From: an uncultured Rivibacter sp. | Lineage (GTDB): Bacteria; Pseudomonadota; Gammaproteobacteria; Burkholderiales; Burkholderiaceae | Assembly: GCA_946480925.1 (NCBI GenBank) | Contig: CAMLLU010000085.1 | Location: forward strand, 1-20,889 | Reading direction: 5' to 3' | Length of the DNA: 20,889 bases | Translations under genes and position numbers: made by a program | Part shown: positions 7,696 through 13,263 of the stretch, piece by piece | Layout: the number at the start of each line of letters is the position of its first letter | How positions within the stretch are numbered: the stretch's first letter is position 1 | The notes under the pieces: model-generated | What the model saw: only the letters and a program-made list of their open reading frames with translations | Databases searched by the model: none | What the model was told of the DNA's origin: nothing

Positions 7696-8403
7696 TCAGC
7701 GCGGGCCGCTGCCGCACTCGAGCGGCAGTGGTTGGGCCACGCTGGCGGTGGGCTTGGTGTCGGCCGGCAATGGTTGCGACGACAGCCACGTGGCCACGGC
7801 CTGGATGTCTTCTGGCGCCAGCCGCTCGGTGATGGTGGCCATGCAGTCGGGCGCCACGGCCTTGCGCCGGCCGGTGCGCCAGCTGCCGAACTGGCTCACC
7901 AGGTAATCGCGAGGCAGCCCCAGCAGGCCGGGGGATGCCGGCACTGCGCCGGTGAGCGCCGGGCCATGGCAGGCGCTGCAGGCCGGGATGCCGCGCCCGG
8001 TGTCGCCCCGCAGCGCGAGCTGTTCACCGCGCTGGAGCAGGGCTGCGTCGGCACCGCGCGTTTGCGGTGGCGGGTAAGGCAGGTCGAGCGAGGCGAAGTG
8101 GTTGGCGATCTCGCGCAGGTAGTCGTCGGACAAGTGCTCCACGAGGTACACCATGGCCGGGTAGCCGCGCCGCCCCTCGCGAAAGTTGATCAGCTGGTTG
8201 TAGAGGTAGCCGGCCGGCTTGCCCGCGATGCGCGGGAAGTAGCCCTGGTTGGTGGCCCGGCCCTCCTTGCCGTGGCAGCCGGCACAAGCCTGCATGCGCT
8301 GGGCCATGGTGTCGGGCACGGTGTGTTGCTGCGCGATGCCTGCGCCGGCCCACAGCCCCTGGAGCACGGCCCAGCACGAGAAGGTGCGAAAGAGCCGGTT
8401 CAT
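7696..8403 (-). CDS. Diheme cytochrome c4-like protein
   Basis: The protein is 235 residues if started at ATG 8403, which has AGG 5 bases upstream. A GTG at 8409 is an alternative adding two residues. A cleavable signal peptide is likely, ending near AGAGIA-QQ (about residue 24). Two heme sites follow, C40-A-G-C43-H44 and C142-S-A-C145-H146, spaced as in cytochrome c4, with YFPRIAGKPAGYLYNQL between them, a typical c4 segment. It would carry electrons in the periplasm. It sits between the PH-domain gene (18-base gap upstream) and the triheme cytochrome gene (15-base gap downstream), which suggests a transcript delivering both electron carriers together. Confidence 0.92.
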   Translation of the reverse strand: MNRLFRTFSCWAVLQGLWAGAGIAQQHTVPDTMAQRMQACAGCHGKEGRATNQGYFPRIAGKPAGYLYNQLINFREGRRGYPAMVYLVEHLSDDYLREIANHFASLDLPYPPPQTRGADAALLQRGEQLALRGDTGRGIPACSACHGPALTGAVPASPGLLGLPRDYLVSQFGSWRTGRRKAVAPDCMATITERLAPEDIQAVATWLSSQPLPADTKPTASVAQPLPLECGSGPR

Positions 8404-8421
8404 TCGCACCTCGCCTGCCCT

Positions 8422-9030
8422 TCAGTTGTGGATGAACTTCTCGAACACGTCGCTGAAGTCGCGCTTCAGGTGGCGCTGCAGCACGGCGTGGTTCACGTTG
8501 GCCAGCAGCGTGTTGTAGTGCAGCGCGACGACCTTTTCGTTGTCCACCGCGCCCAGCTTGAACATCGAGCCGATCGCCTCGAGGCAGGGCAGCACGTTCG
8601 AGCGCGCCACCTCGTCGTGGTGCTGCTGGCGGCCGATGGTGATGAGCGCCTTGTAGATGTCCTTCAGCGCCTCGAGGAAGTTCTTGCGCACGTCGATGCT
8701 GAACACTTCGTTGTCGAGCGCGAATTTCAACTCCACGTCGAGGTCGATGGTGCCGGCGGTTTCGATGGCCACGCTGTGCACACGGTGGCCGGCGTAGTCG
8801 TAGCGCTTGATGCTGCGCTTGGACGACACCGCCGACTCGCCGTCGACGTGGATCAGCGCGAGGTTGGTGAAGCAGTACTCGTCCTTCTTCGACTTGATGA
8901 GAAAGAATATCTTCTCGCCGTCTTCGTGGAAGAGGTAGTCGTCGGCATCGACCTTCGAAAAGTCGGCCGGCGACACGATGACGCCGACGTCGCTGAGGCC
9001 CAGGGCCTCGGCGGCAATTCTCTTGAACAT
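8422..9030 (-). CDS. Bacterial PH-domain protein (YvbH/DUF1696-like)
   Basis: From ATG 9030 (ribosome site GGAGG at good spacing) the product is 202 residues, starting MFKRIAAEALGLSDVGVIVS. The N-terminal half (about residues 1-125) matches the bacterial pleckstrin-homology family first called DUF1696, as in Bacillus YvbH. Visible family features are KVDADDYLFHEDGEKIFFLI, DEYCFTNLALIHVDG and a lysine/arginine-rich SSKRSIKRYDY. The C-terminal part (about 126-202) is helical and histidine-rich. There is no signal peptide, so it should be cytosolic. The family has no firm function; its fold suggests lipid, protein or envelope-related binding. It lies between an orphan substrate-binding protein gene (76 bases upstream) and the cytochrome genes (18 bases downstream), an arrangement I cannot explain. 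Confidence 0.88.
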   Translation of the reverse strand: MFKRIAAEALGLSDVGVIVSPADFSKVDADDYLFHEDGEKIFFLIKSKKDEYCFTNLALIHVDGESAVSSKRSIKRYDYAGHRVHSVAIETAGTIDLDVELKFALDNEVFSIDVRKNFLEALKDIYKALITIGRQQHHDEVARSNVLPCLEAIGSMFKLGAVDNEKVVALHYNTLLANVNHAVLQRHLKRDFSDVFEKFIHN

Positions 9031-9106
9031 GAGGTTCCTCCGTGGTCTGCCGCACGATGCGGCCGGGCCAGCAGCATAAGCCGCCGCGGCAGGCGCGCTC
9101 ACTCCA

Positions 9107-10702
9107 TCACTTGAGGTTGATCCACTTCCATTCGAGGTAGTTGTCGGCGCGGTGCACTACGGTCACGTTTTCACGCATGGCCCATGGGATGAACTGGCGG
9201 TGCAGCGGAATGTGATGCACCTGCGCGTTGTGCTCCATGAAGGCCTGCTTGATGAGGGCCTTGCGCTTTTCGGGGTCGCCCTCGCGGCTCGACGCCGCTG
9301 CCAATGCATCGAGCTTCTCGTTCTTCACGTTGCCCCAGTTGTAGTAGCCCACGCCCTTTTCGCCGCGCATGCGGTAGATCGGCGTGAAGGTGGTCTCTGC
9401 ATCGGTGATCTGGCCGCCCCAGCCGAGCATGTACATTGAGGTGTCGAGCTTCTCCACCTTGGGGAAGTAGGTGACGCGCGGCTGTGCGTTGACCTTCACG
9501 CGCACCTTGAGCTGCGACCACATGCCCGCCAGCGCGATGCAGATCTCCTCGTCGTTGATGTAGCGGTTGTTGGGGCAGTCGAGCGTCACGTCGAAGCCGT
9601 CGGCATAGCCGGCCTCGGCCATGAGCTTCTTCGCGGCGGCCAGGTCGTAGGGCAGGCGCTTCTCGATCTCGGGATCGTTGAAGGTGGCAATCGACGTGGA
9701 GGCCACCGCGCCGGTGGGCGCGGCCTGGCCGTTCATCAGCTTGTTCCTGATGGTTTCGATGTCCACCGCCTGGTAGAGCGCGCGGCGCACGCGCACGTCC
9801 TTGAACGGGTTCTTGCCCTTCACGCTGCTGTAGAGAAGTTCGTCGCGCGCCTGGTCCATGCCGATGAAGAGAACGCGGTTCTCCTGCCCTTCCACCACCT
9901 TCACGCCCGGCGTGTTGCGCAGCCGGGCCACGTCGCGCGGCGCCGGGTCGAGCACGAAGTCGATCTCGCCTGAAATGAGCGCGGCCAGCCGGGTCGCATC
10001 GCTCTTGATCGGGGTGTAGACCACCTCCTGCACGTTGCCTTCGAACTTGCCCCACCAGTTGGGGTTGCGCTTGTAGACCGTCTTCACGTCGGGCTGGCGC
10101 GTCACCAGCACGAACGGGCCGGTACCGTTGGCGTTGTAGGCGGCGTAGGTCTCTTCGCGGTTCTTGAAGTCCTGCGGCCTGGCGACCTTGTGCTTTTCGC
10201 ACCAGGCCTTGTTCATGATGAACACCAGCGACAGGTGCTGCAGGAAGATGGGGTTGACCTGCGGCAGGTTGAACTCCACCGTGAGGTCGTCGATCTTCTT
10301 CGGCTCGCCCAATGCCGCGGCGTAGGCGGCAATGTTCGAAGATGGCTCCCGAGCCCGCTGGACGGAGAACACCACGTCGTCGGCGGTGAACGGCGCACCG
10401 TCGTGGAACTTCACGTTGGGCCGCAGCTTGAAGCGCCACTGCGTGGGCGAGGTCTGCTGCCATTCGGTGGCCAGCTGCGGCACCAGCTCGAGCTTCTTGC
10501 CGCGGCCCACGAGGTATTCGTAGACCTGCTGGTTCATCGAGTTGGTCATCGACTCGTTCTGCGAATGCGGGTCGGCGGTCTGCAGGTCACCCTGCGTGGC
10601 CCAGCGGAAGGTCTGGGCCTGGGCGAAGGCAGCGGCGGCCAGCACGGCGCCCAGTACGACGGCATGGCGCACCAGGCGCCGGATCACGAACGTCTGCGGC
10701 AT
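9107..10702 (-). CDS. ABC transporter substrate-binding protein, family 5 (peptide/nickel type)
   Basis: I choose ATG 10702 (531 residues) because GGGAGG lies just upstream and a clear signal peptide begins there, with an arginine pair, a hydrophobic core and cleavage near AQA-QT (about residue 29). The mature part has the family 5 pattern: FRWATQGDLQTADPHSQNES, then RFKLRPNVKFHDGAPFTADD, the strongest signature of this family. The length is typical. Such proteins capture oligopeptides, dipeptides, nickel or similar ligands in the periplasm and deliver them to an inner-membrane ABC permease. No permease or ATPase gene is adjacent, so it is an orphan here and the ligand cannot be told. The terminator at 10817-10848 isolates it from the cytochrome gene upstream. 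Confidence 0.94.
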   Translation of the reverse strand: MPQTFVIRRLVRHAVVLGAVLAAAAFAQAQTFRWATQGDLQTADPHSQNESMTNSMNQQVYEYLVGRGKKLELVPQLATEWQQTSPTQWRFKLRPNVKFHDGAPFTADDVVFSVQRAREPSSNIAAYAAALGEPKKIDDLTVEFNLPQVNPIFLQHLSLVFIMNKAWCEKHKVARPQDFKNREETYAAYNANGTGPFVLVTRQPDVKTVYKRNPNWWGKFEGNVQEVVYTPIKSDATRLAALISGEIDFVLDPAPRDVARLRNTPGVKVVEGQENRVLFIGMDQARDELLYSSVKGKNPFKDVRVRRALYQAVDIETIRNKLMNGQAAPTGAVASTSIATFNDPEIEKRLPYDLAAAKKLMAEAGYADGFDVTLDCPNNRYINDEEICIALAGMWSQLKVRVKVNAQPRVTYFPKVEKLDTSMYMLGWGGQITDAETTFTPIYRMRGEKGVGYYNWGNVKNEKLDALAAASSREGDPEKRKALIKQAFMEHNAQVHHIPLHRQFIPWAMRENVTVVHRADNYLEWKWINLK

Positions 10703-10816
10703 GTGAGCCTCCCAGTCAGCGAAGTGGCGGCAGTTTAGGGAGCGAGCCACCGCCGGTGTGTCAGGGTTGACGCGCAGATGCAAGAAGCAAGCCGCACAAG
10801 CATGCAGCACAAAGCA

Positions 10817-10848
10817 GAAGGCCGCGCAGCTTGCACTGCGCGGCCTTC
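10817..10848 (-). terminator. Terminator of the cytochrome c4 gene
   Basis: A perfect 13-bp stem (GAAGGCCGCGCAG at 10817-10829 with 10836-10848) closes a 6-base loop, 26 bases past the stop of the leftward cytochrome gene at 10875. On the minus strand it is followed by a short T-rich run (TGCTTTGTG), weak for a U-tract but with a very stable stem. It should separate that gene from the substrate-binding protein gene. Confidence 0.8.
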
Positions 10849-10874
10849 AGAAGAAAGAGGTCAGCGGTGGGGGC

Positions 10875-11528
10875 TCAGCGGAAGCGCGACTGCGGCACCG
10901 TCTTCAGCTCGCCCGGCAGCGAGGCCAGGTAGTCGGCCAGCTGCTTGAGCTCGACATGCGAGAACGGCTTGGCCTGGGCCGCCATGATGGCGTTGCTGCG
11001 GCCGATGGCGCTGTTGCGCTCGATCTGGTAGGCCTTCAGCGCCACGTAGAGGTAGTCGCCATGCTGGCCGGCCAGCTTGGGGTAGCTGGGGTCGAGCGGC
11101 TTGCTGAAGTTGTCGCCATGGCAGGACTGGCAGTTGCCGCGCTTGAGCAGCTCGGCCACGGCCGGGCTGGGTTGCGGCACCTGGGCCGGAGCCTCGGCCT
11201 TGCCGCCGTCTTGCGCGTAGTAGGCCGCGACGTCGGCGATGTCCTGCTCGGAAAGGGTTTCCGCGATGCTGCGCATCGTGGGGTGCTTGCGCTCGCCCTT
11301 CTTGTAGGCGTTGAGCGCCGAGGCGATGAACTTGGCGCTCTGGCCGGAGATCATCGGAACCTTGTGGACTTCAGGGAAGCTTGCCTGGTAGCCGGGGATG
11401 CTGTGGCAGCCAATGCACATGGCCACCTTCTTCTGGCCTGCGGCCACGTCTCCTGTCTTTTCTTGAGCCTGCGCGGCACCGGCAAATGCCAGCAAGGCCA
11501 CCATCATCGCGGGAAGCAGTTTTTTCAT
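10875..11528 (-). CDS. Cytochrome c4, diheme
   Basis: This 217-residue protein has a cleavable signal peptide (MKKLLPAMMVALLAFAGAAQ then AQE, cleavage near residue 22) and two heme sites, C38-I-G-C41-H42 and C133-Q-S-C136-H137. The two halves are similar cytochrome domains, each with a c4-like GQ or LAGQ segment after the heme, and the length matches cytochrome c4 (about 190-220). In Burkholderiales such proteins carry electrons from the bc1 complex to terminal oxidases in the periplasm. The promoter has a perfect minus-strand TATAAT at 11566-11561 and the transcript ends at the hairpin at 10817-10848, so it looks monocistronic. It diverges from the MoxR-type ATPase gene. Confidence 0.94.
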   Translation of the reverse strand: MKKLLPAMMVALLAFAGAAQAQEKTGDVAAGQKKVAMCIGCHSIPGYQASFPEVHKVPMISGQSAKFIASALNAYKKGERKHPTMRSIAETLSEQDIADVAAYYAQDGGKAEAPAQVPQPSPAVAELLKRGNCQSCHGDNFSKPLDPSYPKLAGQHGDYLYVALKAYQIERNSAIGRSNAIMAAQAKPFSHVELKQLADYLASLPGELKTVPQSRFR

Positions 11529-11553
11529 GGTCCTGCGTGGGTTTTTGGGTTCA

Positions 11554-11589
11554 ACCGCGAATTATAGGGTGGCCCGTATACTGGCCCGA
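11554..11589 (-). promoter_or_regulatory. Promoter of the cytochrome c4 gene
   Basis: On the minus strand a perfect -10 hexamer TATAAT (11566 down to 11561) lies 32 bases before the ATG, implying a start near 11554 and a leader of about 26 bases. No good -35 hexamer sits 16-18 bases further upstream, so an activator or an upstream element may compensate. A plus-strand TATACT at 11577-11582 falls inside the same interval and may serve the divergent ATPase gene. Confidence 0.5.
11577..11582 (+). promoter_or_regulatory. Possible -10 element for the MoxR-type ATPase gene
   Basis: TATACT matches the sigma-70 -10 consensus at five of six bases and lies 29 bases before the ATG at 11611. No convincing -35 hexamer is found at 16-18 bases, so this is tentative. 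It overlaps the region needed by the leftward cytochrome promoter. Confidence 0.35.
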
Positions 11590-11610
11590 CCCCTTCCATC
11601 CAGCCTCGCC

Positions 11611-12465
11611 ATGAAGTTCACCGGCTCGCAGAACTACGTCGCCACGCAGGACCTGATGCTGGCGGTCAACGCCGCCATCACGCTGAAGCGCCCCTTGCTG
11701 GTCAAAGGCGAGCCGGGCACCGGCAAGACGATGCTGGCCGAGGAAGTGGCCACGGCCTTGGGCATGCCGTTGCTGCAATGGCACATCAAGAGCACCACCA
11801 AGGCGCAGCAGGGCCTGTACGAATACGACGCGGTGAGCCGCCTGCGCGACAGCCAGCTGTCGGACATCGTCGGCTCCGAGCGCGTCAAGGACATCCACAA
11901 CTACATCGTCAAGGGCGTGCTGTGGCAGGCCTTCACGTCGGAGCAGCCGGTGGCGCTGCTGATCGACGAGATCGACAAGGCCGACATCGAATTCCCCAAC
12001 GACCTGCTGCGCGAGCTCGACCGCATGGAGTTCTACGTGTACGAGACGCGCGAGCTGGTGAAGGCGCGGCACCGGCCGCTGGTGTTCATCACCTCCAACA
12101 ACGAGAAGGAGCTGCCCGACGCCTTCCTGCGCCGCTGCTTCTTCCACTACATCAAGTTCCCCGACGCCGAGACGATGAAGAGCATCGTCGACGTGCATTT
12201 CCCCGGGCTCAAGAAGGAGCTGCTGGGGGCTGCACTGAAGAACTTCTACGACGTGCGCAACCTGCCGGGCCTGAAGAAGAAGCCCAGCACCTCGGAACTG
12301 CTCGATTGGCTGAAGCTGCTGGTGGCCGAGGACATTCCGCTCGATACGCTGCAGAGCAAGGACGACAAGGTGACGCTGCCGCCGCTGGTGGGGGCGCTTC
12401 TGAAGAACGAGCAGGACGTGACGCTGTTCGAGAAGCTGGTCTTCATGCAACGCCACAACCGTTGA
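11611..12465 (+). CDS. MoxR-family AAA+ ATPase
   Basis: The 284-residue product starts at ATG 11611; the frame continues upstream to 11527 but that part overlaps the promoter region. It has the Walker A motif GEPGTGKT (33-40), Walker B ALLIDEID with D119/E120, and a sensor 1 segment LVFITSNNEKELPDAFLRRC, then a C-terminal lid region up to FEKLVFMQRHNR. MoxR-type ATPases act as chaperones that mature or load cofactors into partner complexes, nearly always with a VWA-domain protein encoded next door (CoxE/CoxD-like pairs). No VWA gene is visible here; the next gene is a GNAT enzyme. The stop codon runs directly into a dispersed hairpin repeat. Confidence 0.93.
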   Translation: MKFTGSQNYVATQDLMLAVNAAITLKRPLLVKGEPGTGKTMLAEEVATALGMPLLQWHIKSTTKAQQGLYEYDAVSRLRDSQLSDIVGSERVKDIHNYIVKGVLWQAFTSEQPVALLIDEIDKADIEFPNDLLRELDRMEFYVYETRELVKARHRPLVFITSNNEKELPDAFLRRCFFHYIKFPDAETMKSIVDVHFPGLKKELLGAALKNFYDVRNLPGLKKKPSTSELLDWLKLLVAEDIPLDTLQSKDDKVTLPPLVGALLKNEQDVTLFEKLVFMQRHNR

Positions 12466-12540
12466 CCACCCCCGTAGCGCCTGCGGCGCTCCCCCTCAAG
12501 GGGGCTGCTCAGGCAGCCCGGCAAAGCCGGATCTGCGGCG
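12465..12540. repeat. REP-like hairpin repeat, copy 3 (diverged)
   Basis: This copy begins at the last base of the ATPase stop codon with ACCACCCCCGT. Its hairpin 1 is AGCGCC-TGC-GGCGCT (12476-12490). Compared with AGCGGC-TTC-GCCGCT at 82-96, one stem base and its partner both differ, so pairing is kept. Hairpin 2 (CCCCC-TCAA-GGGGG, 12491-12504) is unchanged, and hairpin 3 is CCGGC-AAA-GCCGG (12518-12530). An additional GGCTGC-TCAG-GCAGCC stem (12503-12518) overlaps these. Beyond hairpin 3 the similarity to the left-end copies continues for about 10 bases (GGATCTGCGGCG) and is lost after 12540. Confidence 0.85.
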
Positions 12541-12545
12541 CCCAC

Positions 12546-12574
12546 TCGCCTGCTGCATCTTTGAAGGCAGGCGA
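12546..12574. repeat. Inverted repeat after the REP-like copy
   Basis: TCGCCTGC (12546-12553) pairs perfectly with GCAGGCGA (12567-12574) around a 13-base loop. It lies between the ATPase gene and the GNAT start. No T-run follows, so it is either part of the repeat array or a weak terminator. Confidence 0.5.
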
Positions 12575-12595
12575 CTCAGAAATGGAAAGTTCGCT

Positions 12596-13195
12596 TTGCA
12601 GCCCGTTCAACCCGTCACCTTGAGCGACACCCGAGTACGCCTGGAGCCGTTGGGCACGCACCACCTCGACGGCCTGCTGGCCGCGGCCGCCGACGGCGAG
12701 TTGTGGAACCTGCGCTTCACGTCGGTGCCCGAGCCCGAGAAGACGGCCGCCTACATTGAAACCGCGCTCAAGCACCAGGCCGAAGGCCACCGCCTACCGT
12801 TCGCGGTGATCGACGTGCCCAGCGGCCGCGTACTCGGCTGCACCAGCTACCACGACATCGTGCCCGCGGTGGAGCGGCTGGAGATCGGCTGGACCTGGTA
12901 CGCCAGGAGCGTGCAGCGCAGCCACGTGAACACCACCGCGAAGCTGCTGCTGCTCACGCATGCGTTCGACACGCTGGGCGCCAAGCTGGTGGGCTGGCGC
13001 ACCGACAACTTCAATTTCGCGAGCCAGCGCGCCATCGAGCGTCTGGGCGCCAAGCGAGACGGCGTGTTGCGCCACCATCACCCGCGCCGCGACGGCACGG
13101 TGCGCGACACCGTGATGTACAGCCTGGCCGTGGGTGAATGGCCCGAGGTCCGCGCACATCTGCGCTGGCAGCTCGACAAGCCGCGTTCGAATTGA
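12596..13195 (+). CDS. GNAT-family N-acetyltransferase (RimJ/RimL-like)
   Basis: The frame is 199 residues and belongs to the GNAT fold in its RimJ/RimL-like branch, which transfers acetyl from acetyl-CoA to amino groups of proteins or small molecules. Features seen are TRVRLEPLGTHHLDGLLAAA at the start, a beta-4 strand LEIGWTWYARSVQRSHVNTT in place of a more typical R/QxxGxG/A phosphate loop, and a tail with NFASQRAIERLGAKRDGVLR, which is characteristic. No ATG is in frame at the front; the first candidate is TTG at 12596, preceded by GGAAAG at suitable distance, with another TTG at 12620. The substrate cannot be predicted. A terminator-like hairpin follows 10 bases past the stop. Confidence 0.88.
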   Translation: MQPVQPVTLSDTRVRLEPLGTHHLDGLLAAAADGELWNLRFTSVPEPEKTAAYIETALKHQAEGHRLPFAVIDVPSGRVLGCTSYHDIVPAVERLEIGWTWYARSVQRSHVNTTAKLLLLTHAFDTLGAKLVGWRTDNFNFASQRAIERLGAKRDGVLRHHHPRRDGTVRDTVMYSLAVGEWPEVRAHLRWQLDKPRSN

Positions 13196-13205
13196 CCGCT
13201 TCCTT

Positions 13206-13234
13206 CAGAAAACCTCCTACAAGGAGGTTTTCTG
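13206..13234 (+). terminator. Terminator-like hairpin after the GNAT gene
   Basis: CAGAAAACCTCC (13206-13217) and GGAGGTTTTCTG (13223-13234) pair perfectly over 12 bp with a TACAA loop. The T-run inside the 3' arm resembles bidirectional intrinsic terminators. It ends 29 bases before the peptidase start, leaving little room for a promoter in between, so it may also act as an attenuator. Confidence 0.75.
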
Positions 13235-13263
13235 CGTCTTGAGCCTCAAAAAAAGTGCCTCTC

